In this document: one piece after another, positions 1 through 11,070 of the stretch | How positions within the stretch are numbered: position 1 is the first letter of the stretch | How the letters are laid out: each line of letters opens with the position of its first letter | DNA from: Dyella sp. A6 | Lineage (GTDB): Bacteria; Pseudomonadota; Gammaproteobacteria; Xanthomonadales; Rhodanobacteraceae | Length of the DNA: 64,000 nt | NCBI RefSeq assembly: GCF_036320485.1 | Contig: NZ_CP132911.1 | Coordinates: 3,224,001 to 3,288,000, forward strand | Direction: 5' to 3' | Notes under the pieces: generated by a model | What the model saw: only the letters and a program-made list of their open reading frames with translations | What the model was told of the DNA's origin: nothing | Database searches by the model: none | Translations under genes and position numbers: made by a program

Positions 1-2
1 TG

Positions 3-98
3 GTCGCCGGCCTGTACGGCGGCCTCACCACCTCGCGCCGGGTGCTATGGATACAGGCCCTGCCGGCGGCCATCGCGCTGGCACTGCTGCTGGCATGA
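3..98 (+). CDS. C-terminal end of a membrane protein (partial)
   Basis: The last 31 codons of a gene that begins before the window. The peptide has a hydrophobic stretch (IQALPAAIALALLLA) just before the stop, consistent with a final membrane helix. Its TGA (96-98) overlaps the ATG of the next gene at 95 (ATGA), so the two are probably translationally coupled. Too little is present to name a family. Confidence 0.55.
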   Translation, partial: VAGLYGGLTTSRRVLWIQALPAAIALALLLA

Positions 99-805
99 AC
101 CGGACCGAAGCCAGCATGCGCCAGCCCACCCGTGAGGCCGTCGGCAAGCGCTTCGACCCGGCCCTGATGCAGCAGGCCCGCGCCAAGAGCTGGGCCGCAC
201 TGCACGCCATCAGTGCGCGGATGCATCCGGGCATCAGCGAACCCGAGGCGCACGCCGAGGCCGACGCGGTGTTCCGCGCGCTAGGCGTCGAACGCCTGTG
301 GCACCCGGTAATCATCCGGATCGGCGAAAACACCACCCGGACCTTCCGCCAGCGCTCGAAGCCGGATGTCCGCCTGGGTGAAAACGACAGTTACTTCATC
401 GATCTCGGCCTGGTCTTCGACGGCCACGAGGGCGATGTCGGCGACACCTTCGTGACTGGCCGGGCGCCCGAACGCAAGGCCTGCGCCGAAGCCGCGCGCA
501 CGCTGTTCCACGAGGTCGCCGCCGCCTGGCGCGAGCGCGACCTGAGCGGACAGGCGCTGTACGCCTTTGCCGCCGAATGCGCCGAGGCCATGGGCTGGCG
601 CCTCAACCATGCGATCAAGGGGCACCGCGTCGGCGATTTCCCGCACTCGATCCACAAGGCCGGCGACCTTGGCGACCTGGACAACCCGCCAGCGGACGGC
701 CTGTGGATCCTGGAAATCCAGCTAGCCCACCCGAGCGAGCCGTTCGGCGCGTTCTTCGAGGACCTGCTGACGCGGCAGCCCCTGACTGACCCGCCTGCAA
801 CCTGA
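95..805 (+). CDS. M24-family metallopeptidase (Xaa-Pro aminopeptidase-like)
   Basis: A 236-residue protein with a pita-bread peptidase fold. Visible metal-ligand motifs are the first Asp in FIDLG, the second in GDVGDTF, a His in the HAIKGHRVGDFPHSIH segment, and a Glu in LWILEIQLAHP. The family removes N-terminal residues or uses the fold for other hydrolytic roles; the substrate here is unknown. It is shorter than classical aminopeptidase P and lacks a creatinase-like N-domain. The start at 95 is chosen because it overlaps the stop of the upstream membrane-protein gene; an in-frame ATG at 47 would lie inside that gene and one at 116 is also possible. Confidence 0.75.
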   Translation: MNRTEASMRQPTREAVGKRFDPALMQQARAKSWAALHAISARMHPGISEPEAHAEADAVFRALGVERLWHPVIIRIGENTTRTFRQRSKPDVRLGENDSYFIDLGLVFDGHEGDVGDTFVTGRAPERKACAEAARTLFHEVAAAWRERDLSGQALYAFAAECAEAMGWRLNHAIKGHRVGDFPHSIHKAGDLGDLDNPPADGLWILEIQLAHPSEPFGAFFEDLLTRQPLTDPPAT

Positions 806-1173
806 ACGTCCTCGAAAAAGCCGCCCAGCCGAGTCCTGGCCGGCCTGCCGCGAACGCCCGAGTGCCCTGAAGCCCCACCACGACAGCACCTGCAGAGCCC
901 ACCGGCGCCCGGTCCGCCCTCTCGGCCCGGACCGTACCGGGCACCCGATCTGCCCGCGTGGAACACCCTCGCCTCAAGCGCTGCTACACTTATGGATCAG
1001 CTAAGCGAGGCAACCGGGCGAAACGACGCCTATTTCGCGCAGCTCGGCTGATTCGCCCTTTACCCGTTGGTTTCGCGCACGCGCCCGCCCCATTGAAAAA
1101 TGTCGCGGCGGCCGGCACGTGAGCGGTCCGACTCGCGCCTGTGTCCGCGCAGGCATTCACGGAACTCCACATC
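806..1173. other. Intergenic region upstream of EF-G
   Basis: A 368-bp stretch without a convincing gene. It should hold the promoter for the downstream EF-G gene. A TACACT hexamer near 985 could be a -10 element, but I see no good -35 partner. No long hairpin or RNA gene was recognised. Confidence 0.4.
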
Positions 1174-3315
1174 ATGGCCCGCCAGAAACCGCTGAACCTG
1201 TACCGCAACATCGGCATCATCGCCCATATCGACGCCGGCAAGACCACCACCACCGAGCGCGTGCTCTATTACACCGGCAAGAAGCACCAGATCGTCGACG
1301 TGCACGACACCAAGGACGGCAAGGGCTCGACCACCACCGACTATCTGGAGCAGGAGCGCAAGCGCGGCATCACCATCCAGTCGGCCGCCGTGTCGACCGA
1401 GTGGAAGGGCCACCAGATCAACGTGATCGACACCCCCGGGCACGTGGACTTCACCATCGAGGTGAACCGTTCGCTGCGCGTGCTGGACGGCGCCGTGGTG
1501 GTGTTCGACGGCGTGGCCGGCGTGGAACCGCAGACCGAGACCAACTGGCGCCTGGCCGACCAGTACAACGTGCCGCGCATGTGCTACATCAACAAGATGG
1601 ACCGCATCGGCGCCAGCTTCGCGCATTGCGTGAAGGGCATCCGCGAGCGCCTGGGCGCCAACGCGCTGCTGTGCCAAGTGCCGCTGGGCAGCCATGACGA
1701 CTTCATGGGCATGGTCGACCTGATCGCGGGCGTCGGTTACATCTGGCTGGGCGACGACAAGGACAGCAAGTGGGAAACCATTCCGCTGGACGAAGTCGCC
1801 GCGCACCCGCGCGTGCAGGCCCTGAGCAACGCCGCCGACAAGCAGTGGGTGGCCGACCTGGCCAAGCTGCGCGAGCAGAGCATCGAGAGCGCGGTCGAAG
1901 CCGACGACGAAGTGATGGACGCCTACCTGTCCACCGGCGAGACCCCCTCGCTGGAAACGCTGAAGAAGTGCATCCGCAAGGGCTGCGTGGCCGGCAATAT
2001 CGTGCCGGTGTTCTGCGGCTCGTCCTACCGCAACAAGGGCGTGCAGCAGCTGCTCGACGGCGTGATCGACTACATGCCGTACCCGGGCGAGAACGGCGGC
2101 ATCTCGATGGTGGACGAAGACGGCAACGTGATCGGCGAGCAGATCGTCACCGACGACGCACCGGTGCGCGCACTGGCGTTCAAGGTGATCAACGACCAGT
2201 TCGGCACGCTCACCTTCACCCGCATCTACTCCGGCGTGATCAAGAAGGGCGACACCCTGCTCAACGTCACCCGCGACAAGAAGGAGCGCATCGGCCGCAT
2301 CGTGGAAGTGCAGGCCAATGCCACCAAGGAAATCGACGAAGTCCGCGCGGGCGACATCTGCGCCTTCGTGTCGCTGAAGGAAACCGAGACCGGTGACTCG
2401 CTGACCGACCAGGCCCATCCGGTGCTGCTGGAGCGCATGCGCTTCCCCGACCCGGTGATCAGCGTGTCGGTGGAGCCGAAGAGCCGCAACGACATCGACA
2501 AGATGTCCACCGCGCTCTACAAGATGGTGAAGGCCGACCCGTCGCTGAAGATGGAAGTGGACAAGGAAACCGGGCAGACCGTGCTGAAGGGCATGGGCGA
2601 ACTGCACCTGGAAATCACCATCGACCGCATGAAGACCGAGCTGGGCGTGGAAGCCAACATGGGCAAGCCCAAGGTCAGCTTCCGCGAAGCCTTCGGCAAG
2701 ACGGTCGAGCACACCTACACCCACAAGAAGCAGTCCGGCGGGTCGGGCCAGTTCGCCGAAGTGAAGATGATCTTCGAGCCGGGCGAGTCGGGTTCGGGCG
2801 TGGTCTTCTCCGACGAGATCGTCGGCGGCCGCGTGCCGCGCGAATACATCCCGGCGGTCGAGCACGCGATCCGCACCGAGGCGCTGCAGGGCCAGGTGGC
2901 CGGTTACGAAGTGCTGGACTTCAAGGCACGCCTGGTGGACGGCAAGTTCCATGACGTCGACTCCTCGGCACTGGCCTTCGAAATCGCCGGCCGCGCCTGC
3001 TTCCGCGAAGCCCAGCGCATGTCGAACGCCAAGCTGCTCGAGCCGGTCATGAGCCTGGAAGTGGTAACCGAAGCCGACTACCTCGGCGACGTCATCGGCG
3101 ACATCAACCGTCGTCGTGGCTCGGTCAGCGAACAGGGCCACCGTGGCGCGCAGGCCTACGTGCAGGGCTTCGTGCCGCTGTCGGAAATGTTCGGCTACAT
3201 CAACTTCCTGCGTTCGGCCACCAGCGGCCGCGGCAACTTCACGATGATCTTCGATCATTACGAGGAAGTGCCGTCGCACCTGGTCGAGAAGCTTATGGAG
3301 AAGGAGGCGAAGTAA
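1174..3315 (+). CDS. fusA: Elongation factor G paralogue (stand-alone)
   Basis: A translational GTPase of 713 residues that moves the ribosome along mRNA or acts at a related step. GTPase motifs are in order: G1 [12 protein letters not shown], effector region [13 protein letters not shown]3 DTPGHVDF, G4 NKMDRI. Domain IV and the C-terminal [12 protein letters not shown] and ARG-side PLSEMFGY motifs are present, so all five EF-G domains are complete. The gene stands alone: none of the usual str-operon neighbours (rpsL, rpsG, tuf) are here, so it is probably a second EF-G copy. The start at ATG 1174 gives the [15 protein letters not shown]-terminus; a GTG at 1141 would add eleven residues. A strong terminator follows. 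Confidence 0.9.
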   Translation: MARQKPLNLYRNIGIIAHIDAGKTTTTERVLYYTGKKHQIVDVHDTKDGKGSTTTDYLEQERKRGITIQSAAVSTEWKGHQINVIDTPGHVDFTIEVNRSLRVLDGAVVVFDGVAGVEPQTETNWRLADQYNVPRMCYINKMDRIGASFAHCVKGIRERLGANALLCQVPLGSHDDFMGMVDLIAGVGYIWLGDDKDSKWETIPLDEVAAHPRVQALSNAADKQWVADLAKLREQSIESAVEADDEVMDAYLSTGETPSLETLKKCIRKGCVAGNIVPVFCGSSYRNKGVQQLLDGVIDYMPYPGENGGISMVDEDGNVIGEQIVTDDAPVRALAFKVINDQFGTLTFTRIYSGVIKKGDTLLNVTRDKKERIGRIVEVQANATKEIDEVRAGDICAFVSLKETETGDSLTDQAHPVLLERMRFPDPVISVSVEPKSRNDIDKMSTALYKMVKADPSLKMEVDKETGQTVLKGMGELHLEITIDRMKTELGVEANMGKPKVSFREAFGKTVEHTYTHKKQSGGSGQFAEVKMIFEPGESGSGVVFSDEIVGGRVPREYIPAVEHAIRTEALQGQVAGYEVLDFKARLVDGKFHDVDSSALAFEIAGRACFREAQRMSNAKLLEPVMSLEVVTEADYLGDVIGDINRRRGSVSEQGHRGAQAYVQGFVPLSEMFGYINFLRSATSGRGNFTMIFDHYEEVPSHLVEKLMEKEAK

Positions 3316-3337
3316 GCCTTCGCTCTTCCTGTTCCAC

Positions 3338-3368
3338 AAAAAGCCCGGGGCACCACCCCGGGCTTTTT
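3338..3368 (+). terminator. Rho-independent terminator after EF-G
   Basis: A perfect 13-bp stem, AAAAAGCCCGGGG (3338-3350) with CCCCGGGCTTTTT (3356-3368), and a 5-base loop. The A and T tracts on both sides would let it work in both directions. Confidence 0.9.
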
Positions 3369-3446
3369 GCTTGCCGCCGCCGCAACCATCTGGCATTCCG
3401 CCGGTCGGTCGCATCAATCCCTCCCCTTCCCTGCTAGCGTTCGCGC

Positions 3447-4169
3447 ATGAACACCCCCACCGACCTACCCGACCTGCACTCGACGCTGCGGGACAACGGC
3501 TTCGCCTTTGTCGACGCCGATGCCATGCGCAACGCACTCGACGCGATTTCGCTGGACGACTGGCCCGCCTTCGCGGCCAGCTGGAACGACCTCGGTGACG
3601 ACACCTATCTCGCTGCCCGCGGTCGTCATCGCCGACGCCGGCACGCAGTGTTCGCCGCGGCTGCCGACGGCACGATCCGTCGCCAGCCGCACCAGCCGCA
3701 TTACCAGAGCCTGACCTACAACCGCCTGCAAGGCGACATCGAACGCTGGTTCGCGCCGGTGGAGCCCGCCATCACGGACAGCCGCAGCCTGCAGCGCGTC
3801 CTGGCGTTCTGTCGCGAAAGCTTCGGCCCGCTGTCGCCCGACGCCCGCAACTGGCACATCGAAGTCCACCAGTTCCGCATCGAGGCCCGCGCGGACGAGG
3901 CCGGCGAACCCACGCCCGAAGGGGTCCATCGCGACGGTGTCGATTACGTGCTGGTGCTGCTGGTCGACCGGGTCAACATCGAACGCGGCACCACCACCAT
4001 CCATGCGCCGGACGGACGGGAGCTGGGGCAGTTCACCCTCACCCATGCATTCGACGCCGCGCTGGTGGACGATCACCGCGTGTTCCACGGCGTCACCGCC
4101 GTGGTGCCGAAGGATCCGCTCCAGCCCGCCTACCGCGACGTGCTGGTGGTGACGTTCAAGGCGGCCTGA
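3447..4169 (+). CDS. 2OG-Fe dioxygenase family protein (PF10014-like)
   Basis: A 240-residue protein. The iron-binding facial triad is visible as H-x-D in [10 protein letters not shown] and a distal His in DDHRVFHGV, followed by an Arg in [10 protein letters not shown] suited to the 2-oxoglutarate carboxylate. This layout matches the 2OG-Fe dioxygenase family that includes bacterial amino-acid hydroxylases (isoleucine dioxygenase type) and E. coli BsmA. Substrate is not predictable. The gene has its own space between the EF-G terminator and prfC and is probably monocistronic. Confidence 0.7.
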   Translation: MNTPTDLPDLHSTLRDNGFAFVDADAMRNALDAISLDDWPAFAASWNDLGDDTYLAARGRHRRRRHAVFAAAADGTIRRQPHQPHYQSLTYNRLQGDIERWFAPVEPAITDSRSLQRVLAFCRESFGPLSPDARNWHIEVHQFRIEARADEAGEPTPEGVHRDGVDYVLVLLVDRVNIERGTTTIHAPDGRELGQFTLTHAFDAALVDDHRVFHGVTAVVPKDPLQPAYRDVLVVTFKAA

Positions 4170-4234
4170 GCCGCTGCCCGGCCCCGCTGCCGATCCACGC
4201 TACAATAAGCGGTTCGCATACCACCGAAACGCCC

Positions 4235-5836
<1,602 letters not shown>

Positions 5837-5847
5837 GACACAGCATC

Positions 5848-5900
5848 GCCATTCGGCGGGTGGTAATCGCTTCCTGCGGCTACCCACCACGCCGAACGGC
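5848..5900 (+). terminator. Imperfect hairpin downstream of prfC
   Basis: Arms at 5848-5865 and 5881-5900 are complementary over about 17 pairs with one mismatch and two bulges. There is no following T-tract, so it is a weak intrinsic terminator or mRNA 3'-end structure. Confidence 0.4.
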
Positions 5901-5984
5901 GGTTAAGCTGCCTGCTGCCGCGGCGACCGCCGCCCCTGTGGCGACGGCCTTGCGTGGCGTTCCATCCAGGCACAGGTTGCAGGC

Positions 5985-8900
5985 ATGAACGGTTCGAGCA
6001 GCGCGAGACCCCGTCGATATTCCTGGCTTGCCCACCAGCCGATGCAGCACAAGATGCTGCTCGCAATCGGCCTGCTACTCGGCCTGTTCATGCTGGACAG
6101 CACCGTCACCCTGCATTCGCTGAACCAGGAAAGCTACAGCCGTCACTGGACCCAGCATACCTACCGGGTACTGCTGGAACTGGGCCAGGCGCAACGCGCG
6201 GCGGAATGGAGCGAAGGCTCGGTCCGAGGCTACCTGCTGAGCCCCGAACCGAACGGGCTGAGCGAGGTGCGGCAGAGCCTGGCGCTCATCACCAGCGACC
6301 TCGCCCGCCTGCGCAGCCTCACCTCGGACAACGCGCTGCAACAGACCCGCCTGGACCATATCGACACGATTGCCTCCGAATGGCGCCAAAGCGTGCAGCA
6401 GCAGGTGATCGACCCGATCAGCCGGCTCAGCGTGACCGCCGCGACCCGTTCGCAGGTGCTGGCGCCGATCCAGGATGCTTTCTGGGCCAGCAGCAACACA
6501 CGTATCGGCAACCTTTCCAGCGACCTGGAGCAGATGGCCGCCACCGAGCATGCCCTGCTGGCAAAGCGTGATGCACAGCTGGACGACAACTTCAGATTCA
6601 CGCAGCTGGCCAACGGGGTGTTCGCCGTGCTCGGGCTGCTGCTGGGGCTGGCGGTGCTGTCGATGACCGCCAGCATGATCACGCGGCCGCTGCGCCGGAT
6701 CACTGACCTGATGAACCGGCTGACCCGGCAGGAACGGGACGTCCAGATCCGTGGTGTCGAACGGCGCGACGAGATCGGCGAGATCGCGCGTGCACTCGAA
6801 GTGTTCAAGCAGATGGTGATTCAGACCCATGACCGGGTCTGGCTCAAGGGGCGCATCGCGGAAATCGCCCACAACCTGCAGGAAACCACCACGCACCGCG
6901 ACTTCGGCACGACCCTGACCGCCAAGCTCGGCCCGCTGCTGCAAGCCGGCGTGGGGCTGTTCTACAGCTACGACGAAAACTCGCAGCGACTCGATCTGCT
7001 GGGCAGCTACGGCCTGCGGCTGGGCAGCCCGGCATCGCCCAACTACGTGCCGGGCGAGGGCCTGGTGGGACAATGCGCGCAGAGCAGGCAGCTGATCGAA
7101 CTGGACGAGGTGCCACCGGACTACGTCGCGATCGATTCCGGCAGCGGCCACGCCAGACCCGGGCACATCACCATTCTGCCGGTACTGCTGCGCGACCATC
7201 TGCTGGGCGTGTTCGAAGTGGCCGGCTTCCACAAGCTGACTCCGCTGCAGCGTGAAATGCTCGACGAACTGCTGCCGACGGTGGCCCTGACCCTGGAGAA
7301 CCTCAACCGCGCAGTCACCACGCAGGACTTGCTGGAACAGTCCCGCGAGCAGGCCAACGAACTCCGCCTGTCCGGCGTGACCCTGCGCCAGCAGCAGGAC
7401 GCGCTGCGGACGGTCAACGACAACCTGCATCACAAGACGCTGGAACTGGAAGAGCAGTCGCAGCGCCTGCTTGCTTCGGAAGAGGAGCTGCGGGTGCAGG
7501 CGGAGGAGCTGCAGGAATCCAACGACGAGCTGCGCGAAAAGAGCCAGGCGCTGCACGAACAGACCCGTACCCTGCAGGTGCTGCAGCAGGAAACCGAGCA
7601 GAAGGCGCAGGAACTGGCCCAGGCCAGCCGCTACAAGAGCGAGTTCCTGGCCAACATGTCGCACGAATTGCGCACCCCGCTGAACAGCCTGCTGATCCTG
7701 TCGCACAGCCTGGCCGAAAACCGCGAAGGCAACCTCGATGCCGAACAGGTGGAGTCGGCGCAGATCATCCATGGCGCCGGCAGCAGCCTGCTCAAGTTGA
7801 TCAACGACATCCTCGACCTGTCCAAGATCGAGGCCGGCAAGATGGAACTGGTACTGGAAGACCTGCCGCTGACGCAGTTCACGCGACGCCTGCGCCGCAC
7901 CTTCGAGCACGTCGCGCGCGAGCGCAGCCTGAACTTCACGGTGTCGCTGGACGAAAGCCTGCCGGAATCCATCCATACCGACCCCACGCGATTGGAACAG
8001 GTGATCAACAACCTGCTGTCCAATGCGTTCAAGTTCACCGCGGAAGGCTCGGTGCAGGTGGCCATTGGTCGCCCGACCGAAGGCCAGGAGATCCCCGCTG
8101 CACTGGCCGACAAACCGCTGCTGGCGATACGCGTGCGCGACACCGGCATCGGCATCCCGCAGGACAAGCAGGCCCGTGTGTTCAACGCCTTCGAGCAGGT
8201 CGATGCCAGCACCAGCCGCCAGTACGGTGGCACCGGCCTGGGCCTGTCGATCTGCCGGCAGATGTGCGCGCTGCTGGGTGGCGAACTGCACCTGCGCAGC
8301 CAGCCCGGCGAAGGCAGCGAGTTCACCGTGCTGTTGCCCGAGCGCATCGAGGCACCGGCCGCAACCGCAACGACGACGGACCGCGAGACACCCGCGCCGC
8401 TGGCCACGCCGGCCCTGCAGACACCGCTATCCAACGGCATTCCGGACGACCGCGAGCGCCTCGCCGCAGGCGACGAGCCGATCCTGATCGTGGAAGACGA
8501 CCTGGCCTTCGCGCGCATCCTGGCCGGCATGGTCCGCGACAAGGGCTACAAGGTGCTGCATGCCGCCGACGGCGAGAGCGGATTCGGGCTGGCCCGACGC
8601 TACCGTCCGCTGGGCATCCTGCTCGACGTGATGCTGCCGGGCATGGACGGCTGGGCCGTGATCGAGCGCCTCAAGGAAGACCCCGCCACCCAGCACATCC
8701 CGGTGCATTTCCTTTCCGCCACCGGCGAGGTCTCACGCGGACTCGAGCTGGGCGCGGTCGGCTTCCTGACCAAACCGGTGAGCCGCGAGGCCATCGAGGA
8801 AGCCTTCGAGCGACTGCAGCACTTCGCCGCCGGACGCACCCGTCGCCTGCTGGTGGTGGAAGACGACGGCGGTGCCCGCCAGGTGGTGCGCAACCTGTTG

Positions 8901-9644
8901 CGGCACGACCAGGTGGAGATCGACGAAGCCGGCACGGCGGAACAGGCGCTGGAGATGATCGCGAGCACCGGCTACGACTGCATGGTGCTCGACCTCGGCC
9001 TGCCGGGGCTGTCCGGCCTGGAACTGCTGGAACGACTGGCGCAGCGCGGCAACGTGCCGCCGGTGGTCATCTATTCCGGCCGTGAGCTGAGTCACGAGGA
9101 AAACCTGCGGCTGCGCCAGTACACCGACAGTATCGTGATCAAGGGGGCCCGTTCGCCTGACCGGCTGCTCGACGAAGTCAGCCTGTTCCTGCACAGCATT
9201 CGCCGTCCCGGTGGTGCCCCGGCCGCACCGGAAGGCGATCCGGCCACCGACGGCGAACTGCAGGGTCGCCGCGTGCTGCTGGTGGACGACGACATGCGCA
9301 ACCTGTTCGCGCTGTCCAAGGTGCTGCGTAGCTGGGGTCTGCAGGTGGCGATGGCGCAGGACGGCTACAAGGCGCTGCAGGCTCTTGACCAGGAACCTCT
9401 GCCCGAGCTGGTGCTGATGGACATCATGATGCCCGGCATGGACGGTTTCGAAGCGATCCGCGCGATCCGCGAACAGCCGCGCCTCGCCGCGCTGCCGGTT
9501 ATCGCGCTCACCGCCAAGGCCATGCGCGGCGACCGCGAGCAATGCCTCGAGGCGGGTGCCAACGACTACCTGTCCAAACCGGTCGACCTGGACAAGCTGG
9601 CTTCGATGATCCGCGTGTGGCTGCGCGGCTCGACCCCGGCATGA
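5985..9644 (+). CDS. Hybrid histidine kinase: CHASE3-HAMP-GAF-coiled coil-HisKA-HATPase-REC-REC-REC
   Basis: A 1219-residue inner-membrane sensor kinase. TM1 is near residues 25-43. A periplasmic CHASE3-like helical domain follows (HTYRVLLELGQAQRAAEWSE and a GYLLS motif), then TM2 near 206-230, HAMP to about 287 and GAF about 295-442. A long Glu/Gln-rich coiled coil (about 450-550) leads to HisKA with phospho-acceptor His560 in SHELRTPLNS, then a HATPase with DTGIGIP and GTGLGLSI boxes. Three receivers follow with phospho-Asp 881, 1003 and 1146. The middle receiver diverges at its helix-4 face. The stop overlaps the CheR start (ATGATG), and four genes are coupled this way. The long coiled coil could be a methylation target of the CheR/CheB pair, by inference. 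Confidence 0.93.
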   Translation: MNGSSSARPRRYSWLAHQPMQHKMLLAIGLLLGLFMLDSTVTLHSLNQESYSRHWTQHTYRVLLELGQAQRAAEWSEGSVRGYLLSPEPNGLSEVRQSLALITSDLARLRSLTSDNALQQTRLDHIDTIASEWRQSVQQQVIDPISRLSVTAATRSQVLAPIQDAFWASSNTRIGNLSSDLEQMAATEHALLAKRDAQLDDNFRFTQLANGVFAVLGLLLGLAVLSMTASMITRPLRRITDLMNRLTRQERDVQIRGVERRDEIGEIARALEVFKQMVIQTHDRVWLKGRIAEIAHNLQETTTHRDFGTTLTAKLGPLLQAGVGLFYSYDENSQRLDLLGSYGLRLGSPASPNYVPGEGLVGQCAQSRQLIELDEVPPDYVAIDSGSGHARPGHITILPVLLRDHLLGVFEVAGFHKLTPLQREMLDELLPTVALTLENLNRAVTTQDLLEQSREQANELRLSGVTLRQQQDALRTVNDNLHHKTLELEEQSQRLLASEEELRVQAEELQESNDELREKSQALHEQTRTLQVLQQETEQKAQELAQASRYKSEFLANMSHELRTPLNSLLILSHSLAENREGNLDAEQVESAQIIHGAGSSLLKLINDILDLSKIEAGKMELVLEDLPLTQFTRRLRRTFEHVARERSLNFTVSLDESLPESIHTDPTRLEQVINNLLSNAFKFTAEGSVQVAIGRPTEGQEIPAALADKPLLAIRVRDTGIGIPQDKQARVFNAFEQVDASTSRQYGGTGLGLSICRQMCALLGGELHLRSQPGEGSEFTVLLPERIEAPAATATTTDRETPAPLATPALQTPLSNGIPDDRERLAAGDEPILIVEDDLAFARILAGMVRDKGYKVLHAADGESGFGLARRYRPLGILLDVMLPGMDGWAVIERLKEDPATQHIPVHFLSATGEVSRGLELGAVGFLTKPVSREAIEEAFERLQHFAAGRTRRLLVVEDDGGARQVVRNLLRHDQVEIDEAGTAEQALEMIASTGYDCMVLDLGLPGLSGLELLERLAQRGNVPPVVIYSGRELSHEENLRLRQYTDSIVIKGARSPDRLLDEVSLFLHSIRRPGGAPAAPEGDPATDGELQGRRVLLVDDDMRNLFALSKVLRSWGLQVAMAQDGYKALQALDQEPLPELVLMDIMMPGMDGFEAIRAIREQPRLAALPVIALTAKAMRGDREQCLEAGANDYLSKPVDLDKLASMIRVWLRGSTPA

Positions 9645-10504
9645 TGCGCGACATCGCCGCCATCGAGCGCGAGGTCATCGAAGTCGACTTGTTCGTGCGC
9701 GCCCTGCAACGGGCCTACGACTACGACTTCGGCCAGTATGCACCCGCGTCCCTGCAGCGCCGGATACGCCAGCTTGCGGTACAGCTGGAATGCCCCAGCA
9801 TCAGCGCACTGACCGCGCGTGCGCTGCACGAGCCCGAGCTGCTGCCGCGCCTGCTGGAAGGGCTGACGGTGCCGGTATCGGAAATGTTCCGCGACCCGGC
9901 CGTATTCCGCGCACTGCGCGAGCAGGTACTGCCGGTGCTGGCCTCGTATCCGCACATCAACATCTGGCAGGCCGGCTGCGCCCGCGGCGAGGAAGCCTAT
10001 TCGCTGGCGATCCTGCTGGAAGAAGCGGGACTGTACGAACGCAGCCGTATCTACGCCACCGATCTCAGCGCCGACGCGCTGCGACGTGCCGAGGAAGGCA
10101 TCTACTCGATGCAGGAAGCGCAGCAGTGGTCGCGCAATTACCAGGCGTCCGGCGGCACCCATTCGCTGGCCGACTACTATCGTGCCCGTTATGGCCTGCT
10201 GAAGCTTGACCAGCGATTGCGCCGCAACATCACGTTTGCCCAGCACAACCTGGTTTCGGACAAGGTGTTCTGCGAAGCGCACCTGGTGATGTGCCGCAAC
10301 GTGCTGATCTATTTTTCCAACCCGCTGCAGAACCGCTGCCTGGGGCTGTTCCGCGATTCGCTGGTGCGCGGCGGCTTTCTCTGCCTCGGGCTGCGCGAGA
10401 GCATCGACTACGCCAGCAATGCCGCACACTTCGTCGCACTTGATCCGCGCTTGCGCCTTTATCGACTGACGGGCCTACCGACTGCCACAGGCCTCGCCCG
10501 ATGA
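9641..10504 (+). CDS. CheR-type protein-glutamate O-methyltransferase
   Basis: A 287-residue SAM-dependent methyltransferase. The N-terminal helical domain has DFGQYAPASLQRRIRQL and the SEMFRD motif. The SAM-binding site shows AGCARGEEAYSLA, the ATDLS acidic loop and CRNVLIYF, all CheR hallmarks. CheR normally methylates glutamates of chemoreceptors, but no receptor, CheA or CheW gene is here. The first ATG (9641) overlaps the kinase stop; a second, at 9644, is also possible. Its own stop overlaps the ATG of the CheB gene (10501-10504), so kinase, CheR and CheB should be made together. Confidence 0.9.
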   Translation: MMRDIAAIEREVIEVDLFVRALQRAYDYDFGQYAPASLQRRIRQLAVQLECPSISALTARALHEPELLPRLLEGLTVPVSEMFRDPAVFRALREQVLPVLASYPHINIWQAGCARGEEAYSLAILLEEAGLYERSRIYATDLSADALRRAEEGIYSMQEAQQWSRNYQASGGTHSLADYYRARYGLLKLDQRLRRNITFAQHNLVSDKVFCEAHLVMCRNVLIYFSNPLQNRCLGLFRDSLVRGGFLCLGLRESIDYASNAAHFVALDPRLRLYRLTGLPTATGLAR

Positions 10505-11070
10505 AGCAACCGCAGGCCATCGTCATCGGCTGCTCGTCCGGCGGGCTGGACGCGCTGCGGACCGTACTTGCCGGCCTCGACCCCGATCTGCCGCAGGCCG
10601 TGCTGGTGTGCTGCCATACCGGCTCGGAAACGGTGGAACTACTGTGCGGCCTGCTCGGCCGCGTCTCGACACTACCGGTCATCGAGGCGGAGGAGCGGCA
10701 TGCCGTGCTGGGCGGCACCGTGCAGCTCGCACCCAGCGGCTACCACCTGCTGATCGAGCGCGACCGCCACTTCGCACTTTCCGCCGACCCGAGGGTCAAC
10801 CACTCCCGGCCGTCGATCGACGTACTGCTCGCCTCCGCCAGTGCGGTATGGGGCGAGTCGCTGATCGGGGTCGTCATGACCGGCGCCAATGCCGACGGCG
10901 CCGACGGCCTGCGCCGGATGCGCGAGGCCGGCGGCATCGCCATCGTGCAGTCACCGGCCGACGCGGAGGTGTCCGCCATGCCACAGGCCGCGCTCGACCA
11001 GGCCGGCGCCGACTACTGCGTCGAACTTCACGCCATCGCTCCACTGCTCAACCGACTCTGCCTATCATGA
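10501..11070 (+). CDS. CheB-type protein-glutamate methylesterase without receiver domain
   Basis: Contains only the methylesterase domain (189 residues). The catalytic triad is visible: Ser12 in IGCSSGG, His39 in CCHTG, Asp132 in TGANADGADG. Classical CheB carries an N-terminal receiver that gates the esterase; here that domain is absent, so control must come from elsewhere, possibly from the kinase or the receiver-GGDEF partner. ATGA overlaps on both sides place it third in a four-gene operon. Confidence 0.88.
   Translation: MKQPQAIVIGCSSGGLDALRTVLAGLDPDLPQAVLVCCHTGSETVELLCGLLGRVSTLPVIEAEERHAVLGGTVQLAPSGYHLLIERDRHFALSADPRVNHSRPSIDVLLASASAVWGESLIGVVMTGANADGADGLRRMREAGGIAIVQSPADAEVSAMPQAALDQAGADYCVELHAIAPLLNRLCLS

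Noticed and set aside
1060..3537. 825-codon minus-strand open frame across EF-G
   Set aside because: It mirrors the conserved EF-G gene and has low-complexity His/Asp/Leu-rich composition, the usual antisense artefact in high-GC DNA.
6075..8291. 738-codon minus-strand open frame over the hybrid kinase
   Set aside because: Antisense shadow, Gln/His/Arg/Val-rich and without a recognisable domain.
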